A stretch of DNA of 52,761 nt. It comes from a virus. The translations under genes were made by a program, and so were the position numbers. The stretch covers positions 1 to 52,761 of the IMG/VR virus record IMGVR_UViG_3300044707_000873; one strand, given 5' to 3'. Positions 36,788-46,100 of this stretch are shown here, in pieces. Under the pieces are notes generated by a model. That model was not told the DNA's origin, searched no databases, and worked only from the letters and a program-made list of their open reading frames with translations. Each line of letters opens with the position of its first letter. The first letter of the stretch is position 1.

Positions 36788-37339
36788 TTACACGCCAAGA
36801 GACTTTTTTGGCTTTGCTACTGCTATTGGTAGAACAACCGGACCGACGTTAGACGCTAAAAGCAATTGTACAACCGTCTCGACGTCTTTGCGTATGGCAT
36901 TCGCGTTTTTGTTGTTTTCCTGGTAATGATTTACCAGGCTGTTAAACGCGCCAAGAAATTTATCGCGCGACTTTATTGAGTTAAACGAAAACCGCACCGA
37001 AAACTGCGTAACTGTTTCGCCAATCTGCTCTGGTACGGTTTTGTTCTCTGTCCAGGCGCCATTTTTCGATTCGCGCGTATAGACGTTGTACAACTTGCCC
37101 AGGTAATCGTAAATCAGTAAGAACGGACTTGCGTCAATGTCTTCAGCCATTGAGAAAATGTGAGGGTGGCTCGACGACACAATAAACGGCAGCTTTTCGG
37201 CTATTGTTGCGTCCGTGTTTACGCGGCTAAACGGCACGTAAAACAAACGCTCGCCATCTTTTGTTTTTCGGCAGACGGCCACTTCAAGGGCAGCGACGCC
37301 GGGCTCTATGACGACTGGGACGTTTTTGAAAAACAACAT
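36788..37339 (-). CDS. Unknown protein (183 aa)
   Basis: The start chosen is the ATG at 37339, a few bases after the previous stop; longer frames lie inside the upstream gene. The product is beta-rich in its first half (VPVVIEPGVAALEVAVCRKT, RLFYVPFSRVNTDATIAEKL) with a helical C-terminus (DKFLGAFNSLVNHYQENN). It is polar with no membrane segment. No family recognised. Confidence 0.55.
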   Translation of the reverse strand: MLFFKNVPVVIEPGVAALEVAVCRKTKDGERLFYVPFSRVNTDATIAEKLPFIVSSSHPHIFSMAEDIDASPFLLIYDYLGKLYNVYTRESKNGAWTENKTVPEQIGETVTQFSVRFSFNSIKSRDKFLGAFNSLVNHYQENNKNANAIRKDVETVVQLLLASNVGPVVLPIAVAKPKKSLGV

Positions 37340-37343
37340 ACTG

Positions 37344-38195
37344 CTACCGTGTAATACCTTTCTTTTTCTCGTGCTGCGCAGGCGGTTCGGCTTCGTCGCC
37401 GTCCGCCGACTCAGCATCGATATGCTCCGCAAATTTTCGACAAAGCGCTTGGTGTGTGTCGATTACTTCTTGCATCTTGTGGAAATTTTCTGTGATTTCC
37501 GCCATGTAGCCGCGTACGGTTTCCGTAATGTCTGATGACGCCATATTCATAAGCGCGTCGTACAGCCCGTCGTCCTCTACCCACAGCTTTTCCGACCGCG
37601 AAATAAATTTTCGCTGATGTTCAAGTAGATCGTACACGCGCTGTTTTAAACCCTTTGGCGCTGCCGGGCCGCGACCAGCTCTTTTTTCTTCGCCGCGAAT
37701 TTCGTTTAGCTCAACGGCCAGCGCTTTTGTAGTGTATGCTTCGTTTACACAGCGATCTTCTATGACTTTGCGCTGGTCAGGATCCTGCACGGTCAGCAAA
37801 AGCTGCACGTGAGATGCTGTAACGCGCCACGTCGGTCGGGCCGGGCAGCGGCGATTAATGAGCGCGTCTATGCGCTCCTGAGAAGGATAGTTTTCAAACA
37901 ACTGCCGCGACGTATTGAAAGAGTCGGCCGTGTAGATTTTATTGAAAGCATTGAGCAGCAGCGCAGACGGACTTACATGATTTGCCAGTTGCTCTTCTGT
38001 CAGATATTGCTCAGGATCGTTGTCAATTTCAAACAGCATCTGGCCAACACGCCACATAGCCATAATGTTAGCTGCGTGTTGCTCTGTCACGAGTTCTGTG
38101 ACGCGCATAATAACCTGTTGCAAATTTGTGTGCAAATCAGCAACGTTGATCAGGTCATTGCGCTGTGCGTTAACAGTATTTAGTTGCATTGTCAC
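37344..38195 (-). CDS. Possible DUF1016-like regulatory protein (283 aa)
   Basis: The GTG at 38195 follows AGGAGGTGAG. The first 150 residues are helical, with a segment MWRVGQMLFEIDNDPEQYLT and THVQ-type text: SHVQLLLTVQDPDQRKVIED followed by RCVNEAYTTKALAVELNEI. In DUF1016/YhcG N-terminal domains a similar 'SWSHY..LL...D...R..Y...A...GWS...L...I' pattern occurs, so a DNA- or RNA-binding role is possible. The C-terminus is acidic then basic. The resemblance is from memory and weak. Confidence 0.5.
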   Translation of the reverse strand: MTMQLNTVNAQRNDLINVADLHTNLQQVIMRVTELVTEQHAANIMAMWRVGQMLFEIDNDPEQYLTEEQLANHVSPSALLLNAFNKIYTADSFNTSRQLFENYPSQERIDALINRRCPARPTWRVTASHVQLLLTVQDPDQRKVIEDRCVNEAYTTKALAVELNEIRGEEKRAGRGPAAPKGLKQRVYDLLEHQRKFISRSEKLWVEDDGLYDALMNMASSDITETVRGYMAEITENFHKMQEVIDTHQALCRKFAEHIDAESADGDEAEPPAQHEKKKGITR

Positions 38196-38211
38196 ACCTC
38201 ACCTCCTTGAG

Positions 38212-39363
38212 TTAAACCTTACCAAACGCCTTTTTTGTCGCGGGCAAAAGAAGCGATAACCCCACAGACTGAATTTTTTCGCGTACGTGCGTCGGCTGAT
38301 TTCTCGCGTGTTTTAAAGTTGCGCACACAAGATCGTAGCCGTTCCGCGTTTCTAGTACTTTTCCTGTATACGCATCTAGCGGATTGCGCGGCTCAATGTC
38401 CGCTCCTGAAAAGGCTGCGTTTCTTACAATTGCGCGCGCCGTTTCTTTAGACAGTCCAAAGCTGACTAGGTAACCAATCCATTTTTTGACTACCGTTTCG
38501 AACTCGGTTTGGTTGTCTGTAAAACCTAATTTGAATTCGCGTAGCGTAGCTATACGCTGTTTTAGCTCTACCATATCGATTGATTTGGTAAATGTGCGCA
38601 CAACGAGTTGAGCTGTGCGACCAGATAAATCAGTGCCTACATGCGGCAATCTGTTTCTGTTTTTATCCGTCGCGAGAGCTACGCCAAACCGCGTATACAA
38701 ACAAGGTATGGCACGCACAGAATTGCCCGCGTCCTCTCGATTACAAAAATACCAGCCGGCCGCGAAAACGTGTCGGGAATCCGGATGCGCGTCAGTCGTC
38801 TTGGTGGCGGGATCAAGAATGTACACCCGCAACTCTCGGCCTACAAGTTCAGCTCTGTAAAAAATTGTGTCGTCTGATTTGTCTGTTCGGGCATTTTGAA
38901 TTGTCTCGAAAAACACAGAATTATCGAGCAGCTTGTGGTTGAGCCCGAGAAATCCGTCAACAACCCGATCGTGGTGGTCGATAAGAAGATTGCGCTCGCG
39001 TAATGTTTCGAACCTGACGCGCAATGCTTCGTTATAGATACTGACCGCAGACGGCAAACTATATGCGTCTGCGTCGATAAGTTTAGACGGCGACTCGCCA
39101 GATATTTCACCAAAAACGCGATGCAAGCCAATGGCTATCGCGTCGCACACAGCGATAAACCCGAGCACATTGAAGCGATAGCCCGTATCAGTAAACTTAC
39201 CGGCTGCAGTAAGCGTCAGTTGCTCTGCATCTGACAGAGGTACAAGCTCAGTGTGCGCGCTACGCTTGTCTATAAAAGCCGCGCAGTCAGCTTCTTGGTC
39301 TTGTGAAAAAGACAAAGCGGTAACCGGAACGAAAATGCTGCGGTATTTTCTGTTCGGGCCCAT
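38212..39363 (-). CDS. DUF932-like phage protein (383 aa)
   Basis: The middle of the protein (ELVGRELRVYILDPATKTTD, then FAAGWYFCNREDAGNSVRAI and CLYTRFGV, about 175-245) resembles the conserved centre of DUF932 proteins of phages and plasmids, where a 'G....NSE.G......P.LYR..C.NG' pattern is found. The role of the family is unclear. The C-terminal part has helices with Lys/Arg. The ATG at 39363 follows only a weak site (TTACGGT). It is co-transcribed with the recombinase genes upstream. Confidence 0.5.
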   Translation of the reverse strand: MGPNRKYRSIFVPVTALSFSQDQEADCAAFIDKRSAHTELVPLSDAEQLTLTAAGKFTDTGYRFNVLGFIAVCDAIAIGLHRVFGEISGESPSKLIDADAYSLPSAVSIYNEALRVRFETLRERNLLIDHHDRVVDGFLGLNHKLLDNSVFFETIQNARTDKSDDTIFYRAELVGRELRVYILDPATKTTDAHPDSRHVFAAGWYFCNREDAGNSVRAIPCLYTRFGVALATDKNRNRLPHVGTDLSGRTAQLVVRTFTKSIDMVELKQRIATLREFKLGFTDNQTEFETVVKKWIGYLVSFGLSKETARAIVRNAAFSGADIEPRNPLDAYTGKVLETRNGYDLVCATLKHARNQPTHVREKIQSVGLSLLLPATKKAFGKV

Positions 39364-39372
39364 ACCGTAAGC

Positions 39373-39936
39373 CTAATTTGAAAACCACGCCGGACCTATA
39401 GCAGTACAAAGATTTTTTAACGGCTCGACAATGAACGGTCGTTTATTTGCCGTCGGTAGCATCACGAACTGCTGTCGGGCGCCATCAGGCAACCGAGTGT
39501 CGGCAAGGCTGCTAAAACTATGCGCGCAGAACGCTGTCTTAATCACAGGAAAGACAAAAACGTAGCTGTCGCTCATCGGGTCAATCTCGTTGATAGCCAG
39601 TTCTTTAGCTATCGCCTTTACCAGCCTGTTTTTCGGGGCGGGTTTGAACAAATCAGGCAGCGTAGTTTTATGAAGAAACGGAACGCGCCGCCCAAGCAAT
39701 ACACCCGGAAAAGCAGTATACGTCGCGTTGAACCAGGCAAAATTAAGCTTAGTCTGCTGCGTCTTTGCACGACAGTCAGACGCAAGACGGCCCCAGCCGT
39801 TTGGTTTTAGTCCGCAATCCGTGAATATGCGCTTGATGACGCGCTCTTCGTACGCCAGCTGCCGGAGGATTTTTAAGTCCTCGGCAGCTGGCGTACTTTC
39901 ATTGAACAGGTTATCGAAAAATTCTTCGCGCGACAT
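39373..39936 (-). CDS. Unknown protein with strong hairpin in its 5' coding region (187 aa)
   Basis: The ATG at 39936 has no clear ribosome site. The protein has an acidic helical start (REEFFDNLFNESTPAAEDLK) and a mixed body (LNFAWFNATYTAFPGVLLGR, YVFVFPVIKTAFCAHSFSSL). Codons 14-30 form an almost perfect 19-bp hairpin in the mRNA (39850-39896). No family recognised. Confidence 0.6.
   Translation of the reverse strand: MSREEFFDNLFNESTPAAEDLKILRQLAYEERVIKRIFTDCGLKPNGWGRLASDCRAKTQQTKLNFAWFNATYTAFPGVLLGRRVPFLHKTTLPDLFKPAPKNRLVKAIAKELAINEIDPMSDSYVFVFPVIKTAFCAHSFSSLADTRLPDGARQQFVMLPTANKRPFIVEPLKNLCTAIGPAWFSN
39850..39896. repeat. 19-bp inverted repeat inside a coding region
   Basis: Arms begin GTACGCCAGCTGCC and end GGCAGCTGGCGTAC, with inner GAGGA/TCCTC and one bulged G; the loop is 8 bases. 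It lies 40-86 bases after the start codon of the 187-residue gene. Confidence 0.9.
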
Positions 39937-39941
39937 TGTCG

Positions 39942-40196
39942 TTAAACGTCGTCTTTTTCTGCCATAGCCGCCGTATGGTTCTCAATCGCATCGGCGATTC
40001 GGCATAGCCCGGCTGTTACGCCCATTACTGCTTCAGTAAGAGACGTAACGAAACCGCCAGAAGCATCGTGGCCGCCGGAAATAATAGTGTCGCCTCGGCC
40101 ACGTGGTGTAATAGCTGTATCAAGTTCACCGAGTGCGCGAACAATTGCATCAACAGCATCTTTCACATCGTTGCTACTTTTCGTCGTTTTACGCAC
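39942..40196 (-). CDS. Small unknown protein (84 aa), GTG start
   Basis: The GTG at 40196 follows TAGGAGGTGATTT, a near-ideal ribosome site. The product is polar and mostly helical (SNDVKDAVDAIVRALGELDT, TEAVMGVTAGLCRIADAIEN), with a Gly-rich centre. It lies directly after the recombinase gene. No family recognised. Confidence 0.6.
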   Translation of the reverse strand: MRKTTKSSNDVKDAVDAIVRALGELDTAITPRGRGDTIISGGHDASGGFVTSLTEAVMGVTAGLCRIADAIENHTAAMAEKDDV

Positions 40197-40206
40197 AAAT
40201 CACCTC

Positions 40207-41577
40207 CTATTCAGAAAACTGTCCAAGCGGATCAAGATCTGCAGGCACAAGATCTTCCAAAGCACCAGCTGCCGCCATGAGCTCTGGATTATCGGTCGTC
40301 TGCTTGTCTTTAAGCTGCGACATAACCTGCTCCCGGTATTTAACAGCCGGATCACAGATGGCGTAAGCATTGACGCCTAGCAAACCGTCAAGCAGGCTGC
40401 GCATCTTCTTGTTCTCCTCGATCATCATCGAAATCTCGACTTCAGGAACGGCTTCCTGCTTCGAGATTCCGAGGGCGCTGGAAAACACAAGCGGCGTGTC
40501 GGCGTTTTTAGTGCCGTGCTTGTACTCAAGATCGCACACCTGCCTAAGAATCTCACCCAGCTTGGGATCGTGGCCCGGCTGCGGTTTACGCTCTGGATCC
40601 TGCAGATCGAGTAGCAGTCTGGTAGAGGCGGTATGCCAATCCCAGTAATGGTGCTGCTGCTGCTTATACGCCTGATCGCCGTTTTCGTCGCGGTATGCAA
40701 TGGTTTTGGGATACCAAAGCAGGTTGACGACGATACGCCGGCCAGGAGCGCCAAGATTGTTCTTGGTCGCAATAATCCGCACCTGCTGCCCCTGAGCGCC
40801 ATTACGCTCAATCAGCTTGGCAGACACTCGATCCATATCAAGGATTAACGTGGGATAATAGTCAAGGCTTGCCCCACCCGGAGCGTACTTCTTTGGCGCG
40901 CCGAATCCCATCTGATTAATTTCTTCTTTCAGATGGTTCGTTGCAACAAACGCAATCGGATAATGCCGAAGCGTCGGTACAAGCGCTGTTCGCATAAAGT
41001 CAGACAAGTTACGCGCTAGGTATGGATGCCCAGCCGCAGCATGTCCTTCTTCAGCCACCTTTTCGACGCGACGCTCAACCTCGACAGCCGAGATAGAGTC
41101 TACGCCGATGCACATTGGATACACCTCGTTGCCGGCGTCAGCTTGCTTGTGAATAAGCTGACACAGACTAATGTACTTCTTCTGCCACTCTTCAACGCTG
41201 GCAGCTTCGACAACTACAGCCCGTTTCGTGTATTCCGGGTTGTGGCCGAACATGCCGTCAATCATGCTGCGGCTACTTTTGTGCTCGGTGTCGATCATGA
41301 CGCCACCGCCGCCATACATGGCAAACCAGCGCATGACCTCGATGAGCATAGCCGATTTACCGGCGCTAAATTGCCCACGCAGCTGAACAAACCGAGACAG
41401 CGGAAAGATATTGCTTTGAAGCAGGTACCTTGCCGCTAGTGACGGTAGTGGTAAGCCGATAAGCGGATCCTGCTCTTCGGCTGTTGCTTTGAGAATCTCT
41501 GTAATAACAGGATGCTCACCAAGTGGTGCGGTGACATCAATACCGGCAGTTACTTCACTTTTTTTACGTCGGCCCAT
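40207..41577 (-). CDS. RecA/UvsX-like recombinase
   Basis: A 456-residue strand-exchange ATPase. The Walker A is GQFSAGKSA (68-76), VMIDTEHKSS carries the catalytic Glu (E98), MCIGVDSISAVE is Walker B, and FVATNHLKEEIN stands where RecA has its ssDNA-sensing Gln/Asn loop. The length exceeds RecA (about 350) through a C-terminal extension (about 340-456) with a helical EISMMIEENKKMRSLLDGLL segment and acidic end. It would coat ssDNA and pair homologous strands in repair, recombination and recombination-dependent replication. ATG at 41577 follows GAGGATACT. A strong hairpin separates it from the abundant-looking protein gene upstream. Confidence 0.88.
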   Translation of the reverse strand: MGRRKKSEVTAGIDVTAPLGEHPVITEILKATAEEQDPLIGLPLPSLAARYLLQSNIFPLSRFVQLRGQFSAGKSAMLIEVMRWFAMYGGGGVMIDTEHKSSRSMIDGMFGHNPEYTKRAVVVEAASVEEWQKKYISLCQLIHKQADAGNEVYPMCIGVDSISAVEVERRVEKVAEEGHAAAGHPYLARNLSDFMRTALVPTLRHYPIAFVATNHLKEEINQMGFGAPKKYAPGGASLDYYPTLILDMDRVSAKLIERNGAQGQQVRIIATKNNLGAPGRRIVVNLLWYPKTIAYRDENGDQAYKQQQHHYWDWHTASTRLLLDLQDPERKPQPGHDPKLGEILRQVCDLEYKHGTKNADTPLVFSSALGISKQEAVPEVEISMMIEENKKMRSLLDGLLGVNAYAICDPAVKYREQVMSQLKDKQTTDNPELMAAAGALEDLVPADLDPLGQFSE

Positions 41578-41603
41578 AGTATCCTCGTGGTTTGTAAAAG
41601 ATT

Positions 41604-41639
41604 GGGATGGGGGCTTGATGTTTCACAAGCCCCCATCCC
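41604..41639 (-). terminator. Strong hairpin between the 471-residue gene and the recombinase gene
   Basis: A perfect 14-bp stem GGGATGGGGGCTTG/CAAGCCCCCATCCC with an 8-base loop, followed by AATCTTTTAC. The T-run is short, so partial termination or 3'-end protection of the upstream mRNA is likely. Confidence 0.75.
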
Positions 41640-41648
41640 GCAGATCTT

Positions 41649-41664
41649 GGCTAATTAATTAGCC
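41649..41664. repeat. 16-bp perfect palindrome at a stop codon
   Basis: GGCTAATTAATTAGCC overlaps the TAA stop of the 471-residue gene and lies 9 bases before the strong hairpin. It could be a protein-binding site or an extra stem. Confidence 0.8.
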
Positions 41665-43074
41665 GTTTCGCCGAGCCGCCTGAAGAGCAGCCTGCGCTTT
41701 TGCCCGAGCCTCAGCGACAATGTCTGCCGTCTGCGGCTTGTTGCCAAATGGCGCGGACGCTGCTGCTGCGGACTTCATGCCCATCTGCAGCTGCGCGAGC
41801 GCGGCTTCGGCATCCGGATCGATATCGTCTGCATCCGGAACAATAGAGCTAATAGCCGGCGCCGTCGTGGTTGTGGTCGCAGCGTTGATAGCATGCGCCG
41901 TCGCCACGGACGAGGCTACGCCAGTCGGCGGCTGAAAGCGCGCTTGCGGCGCCTCAACCGTCGTTGTCCCACGGCGTAGATACCGGATGTACTCCGGATG
42001 ATCACGCCACGCGAAATCAAGAGCTTCGCGCGGGAACGACTCAGCCATTAGCTCTGCCTGCTCTTCGAAACTCGGCACGTACATCAATTCGTCGAACGTG
42101 CTGTTGGCCGTAGCAATCTTATTTGCATAAGCGCCAAACGGAACAGCCTGTCCGTTGTACGTGTCATGAAGCACAACCCAGTGCTGTTCGCCGGACATCT
42201 TGCCGTCCGGCGATGGATTGGGTTTACCGACAACTACGGCTTCAGCCTGATTTGCAGCTGAAATCGCATATGGCGGCACATACAAATAGTCCGGACCCTC
42301 ATTCGAAATCGCAAGAGGACGCGGCGGCTTCGGATGTGCCGCTACGCCATACGACTTCGAGATGACGGTCACGAGCTTGGACGGCCCCGCCGACAGCATA
42401 TCGCCAGCGAGAAACTGCCCATCTGCGCCTTGAACCTGCAGAGCGTTCAGCAGGCTTTCGGCAGCGGTCTTCTTAAACCCGAAGATCCGCGCGTTATTTT
42501 CTTTCTGATCAGCCAGATCGAAGCAACCGAAACCGGGAGTACGATCCGGCTTGTTGTAAAGCTGCGTCGCGCTGACGAACAGAATCTGCTCCGGACGCTT
42601 CAGCGAGCCGACATGCGTCTGCTGCTGAAAACCAGCCGCCCTATTAAGCAAATCACAGAACAAAGCGCCGATGCCCGGCGTTTCCTTGTTCTTGTAAGCC
42701 GCTCGATAGAGCAACCACACCGGACTCTCGTACCTATTTACAGCCGGGTTGCCGTCCCACACGATGAAGTGCAGACCCGGCTGCCCGAACCACGACACGC
42801 ACTCATAGGTACGACACCAGTCGCCGAAGCCGGCATCTTCACGAAACTGCGTCAGCGCCGGTTTGCCGTCGGCGCCAACGATGCGCTGCCCAGACTGATC
42901 TGTGGCATACGTAGGAAGAAGCCGAAGGCAGAGCCCGTCGTCGAGCATCTTTTTGCCGCCGACGATAATTACATTGCGCTGCTTACCGTAACAAAAACGT
43001 CTCTTGCCATCTCCATTACCAGCCTGCTGCGGCGTACCAAAGGAAGCAAGATTCTGACTAGGGAAACGTGCCAT
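41659..43074 (-). CDS. Abundant-looking protein of unknown function (471 aa), possible ssDNA-binding protein
   Basis: The ATG at 43074 follows AAGGAGTG, and the gene has its own candidate promoter and a strong 3' hairpin, so high expression is likely. The basic N-terminus (about 1-35), a body with several aromatic residues (VSWFGQPGLHFIVWDGNP, TYNGQAVPFGAYANKI) and an Ala-rich, partly acidic C-terminus (VPDADDIDPDAEAALAQL) are seen. Position between the polymerase and recombinase genes, as with gp32-type proteins, suggests ssDNA binding; no OB-fold or zinc site is recognisable by eye. Confidence 0.6.
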   Translation of the reverse strand: MARFPSQNLASFGTPQQAGNGDGKRRFCYGKQRNVIIVGGKKMLDDGLCLRLLPTYATDQSGQRIVGADGKPALTQFREDAGFGDWCRTYECVSWFGQPGLHFIVWDGNPAVNRYESPVWLLYRAAYKNKETPGIGALFCDLLNRAAGFQQQTHVGSLKRPEQILFVSATQLYNKPDRTPGFGCFDLADQKENNARIFGFKKTAAESLLNALQVQGADGQFLAGDMLSAGPSKLVTVISKSYGVAAHPKPPRPLAISNEGPDYLYVPPYAISAANQAEAVVVGKPNPSPDGKMSGEQHWVVLHDTYNGQAVPFGAYANKIATANSTFDELMYVPSFEEQAELMAESFPREALDFAWRDHPEYIRYLRRGTTTVEAPQARFQPPTGVASSVATAHAINAATTTTTAPAISSIVPDADDIDPDAEAALAQLQMGMKSAAAASAPFGNKPQTADIVAEARAKAQAALQAARRNG

Positions 43075-43116
43075 GAAAGCACTCCTTGGGTTAAAGAAAA
43101 ACCAACCAGTGGCTGT

Positions 43117-43144
43117 ACTCTACCACATAGAACGGAGAAGTCCA
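43117..43144 (-). promoter_or_regulatory. Possible extended -10 promoter for the 471-residue gene
   Basis: Minus-strand TGGACT, 16-base spacer, then TAGAGT preceded by TGG (extended -10). Each box matches 4 of 6. It lies in the 95-base gap after the polymerase gene, and a downstream ribosome site is well placed. Confidence 0.4.
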
Positions 43145-43151
43145 GCCCTTG

Positions 43152-43175
43152 TTTTTGACCTATTTTGACCTATTT
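43152..43175. repeat. Tandem ATAGGTCAAA repeat at the polymerase stop
   Basis: Two copies of ATAGGTCAAAA at 10-base period on the minus strand, beginning at the TAG stop of the DNA polymerase gene and lying just upstream of the candidate promoter. One helical turn of spacing suits a protein-binding site. Confidence 0.6.
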
Positions 43176-46100
43176 TTCGAGCAACCAGTCGAGGCCTAAA
43201 CTCGAGGCCTCGGCAGGTTTAATCTTCTCGCCCCAGTGCACAAATACATCACGGTCCATGCCAAAGTGGTACGGCTCGTCTACGGGTATTGCTACTCCGT
43301 CTAAATACCGCGGCCAAAATGGCACGTCGTCAACCATGCATTTTGGTATGACATCTTTGTAAACGCGTTCGGCGTGCGCTACGGGAACAATAAGCACGAT
43401 AGCGTCATGAATTTGCAGCGCGATGTCATACTGCACATCCGGATGTTCTTTTCTGTACCGATAAAAATTGGCCAGCGCAATAGATACAGCGTCAGCAACT
43501 CCGCCCTGAATCGGGAAGTTTTGCGCCTGCCGTTGTTGGTCTGCAATGATAGCCTGCGCGCCGTCATCAGAAATCGGCGGCGAAAATCTACGCATACGGC
43601 CATACGGGCCTACGATCCAGCCTGGATCCTGCGACCGCTCTCGGCATTGCGCTAAAAAGGTCTGCGTACCTGGATACGAGTCAAAGTACGCATCGATCAT
43701 CGCTTGGCACTCAGCCGCCGTAACTTCGACGCCCTCTTCTTTACACTGCCGAGCGATGGCCTCTGAACCGCGGCCGTACGGAATACCGAAATTCACGTTT
43801 TTGGCCGCAACTCGTAAACCTTTTTTGCCGGCGTCTTTCATGCCGGTTTTTGTCGGTACAACGCCTTTAAGCGCGAAAGTTTTAACGGCTTGCTGCGAGT
43901 GAATGTCGTAATGATCTGGGTGCTCTTCCGGCAGTAAGTTGCGCCGGACGTGTTCAATCATGTTACGATCTTGCGACAACCAAGCTAAGACCGCCAACTC
44001 CGCACCAGTGAGATCGGTTTCGATCCCAACACACCCCTCCGGTACTTTGAGTACCGAGCGCACCGGATGCGTGTAGGCTGGGCCGAGAATGCGCCTGTAG
44101 TCGTCCTCTCGCCGTGAGCTGAGATTTTGCAGCGGCGGCCGAGAACTTGACGCACGCCCGGTTTCTTTTGTTTGAAATAAGTGAGTACGGACTTTACCGT
44201 CAGCATGCGCACTGCCGACAAGACCCTTCTCATAGACATAATTGCCGTTATCATCTGTGTCAAATTCTCCATCATCCTTGACATTAGGCACGCGCAGCAC
44301 AGATTGTAATACCTGCGCAATAAACTTGTAATCACGAATCTTAGCCGCCGTAGTATTGGCGTGGCCAAGAATACCCAGGCTTTCCTTATCCGTGCTCGGC
44401 GGCGATTTACTCTGTGTAGCCGCGTCGATCGTGTGCCACAGCTTCGGTCTCTTTCCCGTTGTCTTGATCGGGGTTAGATCGAGCAGGCGCGCGTCATCAG
44501 GAATAGTGATTTTATTGGTGAAATTCTTCGCGAATTTACGCCCAAACAGCGCCACAGCGAGCTGCGGATGCGATTTTGGGTTAAACGCCGGCCAGTTTAG
44601 TTCTTCACGAACTTCGGCTAAAAGCGTTTCCTGTTGTTCCATAAATATGTTAGCAAGCGCGTCAGTACGATCTCGGTCGATGACCATGCCTGTCATTTCC
44701 ATTTCAAGAAATGCCAGCGAGGCCATATGCGCTGTCCAGTACGGCACCCAGCAATCATTACCGTTTGCGTCACATGCTATTTTTCCGTCATAGCCGTTTG
44801 TGCCGTAGAAATACATCATGATCCGCCGCGTAACGTCTACGTCATAATTCGCGTATGGATGCAACACGTGGCTCGGACATGCACCGTATCCGCCTAACGC
44901 GTCTGGTTTAATTTTGTTCTGCGCGCAAAACGTCTTTTTCCAAACATACAGTTTTTCCCAATATGTCGGCGCGGAGGTAAACCGCATAACGCAGTCATCT
45001 AGCGCGTATTTTGCGGTCTCGTTGCAAGCGTGATAAAGCAGGCTCGTATCCCAGCCGCCCTGCGACCGATTATTTACATCAGGATCCGGCGCGTACTCGT
45101 CACGTACGTCGACACCAAAATCAATAAGCCACGGCAAGTCAGCGCGGAGAAAGTGCCCGCCCACCCGTACGCGTCGACTAGCGGTTGATTTAAGAAGACG
45201 TGTAAGTTGCGTTCTTGCGGCGTCGAGACTTGGGCGGAATGCCGTTGCGCCGCCCTCATACCGGAGAACAATTGTGCGAGCCCATTTATCTTTGTTGGAA
45301 ATTTGAATCGTGCGTAAATATGCACCGTGCTCAGTCGGGTATTCGCCGTGCCACTCGCAGTCAATAGCGATGATATTAGCGTTGGGGTCGGGATCCGCAA
45401 GCATAGCGTCAACCGTTTCTGCCAACGCCTCTTCTGTGTAAATTTCTGCATGATCCACAACCTCTTTCGTTATTAGGACATTGTTTGTCAGCGCAATAAA
45501 CCGCTGAATCTGTCCTTCAAATTCGGCGGTTATGGCCGCATCAGATTTACGCGCAACATATGCTGGATGCAACGACGACATGACTTTGATGTTGTGCGTT
45601 GACCCGTCTGGCATGGGTACATCAATTTCAGCGACACGGCCGTTAAGTTTTACCGGACTACCGAGAACCGCTTTTACGGCGTCTGCGCCAAGGCAAAGAA
45701 TGTAGTCTGGTTTGACAAGCCGAAACTCTTGCGCCATAAGCGGAGCGCAATCTTTAAACCACGCAGCCTCAATGTTTTCAACCTCGGCGTTCTCTGGCGC
45801 AAATTTACAAGCAAACGTAACAAACCACTTAGCGTATTCAGTGTGCGGTACGTTTGCTTTCTGAATCGCGGTCATAAGCGCGTCAATTCCTCTACCAGCC
45901 CAGGCGTCGCGTTTGTGTAGGTTATCGCGGCCGGGCATTTTCCCAACAACCATAACACGCGCCGGCTTTGGCCCGTAAATAATCGTCGGATCGTCACTCG
46001 TTAGATCGCCGACGAGGTGCCCCGGAACAAACAGCGCAGTAAACGTGCCGCGTTTGCTCAATACTGGAATAGAAAACGTATTATCGTACATTGCGCGACG

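Noticed and set aside
42334-43158. 274-codon open frame on the plus strand
   Set aside because: It lies fully opposite the 471-residue gene, which has a strong ribosome site; no recognisable motif on the plus strand.
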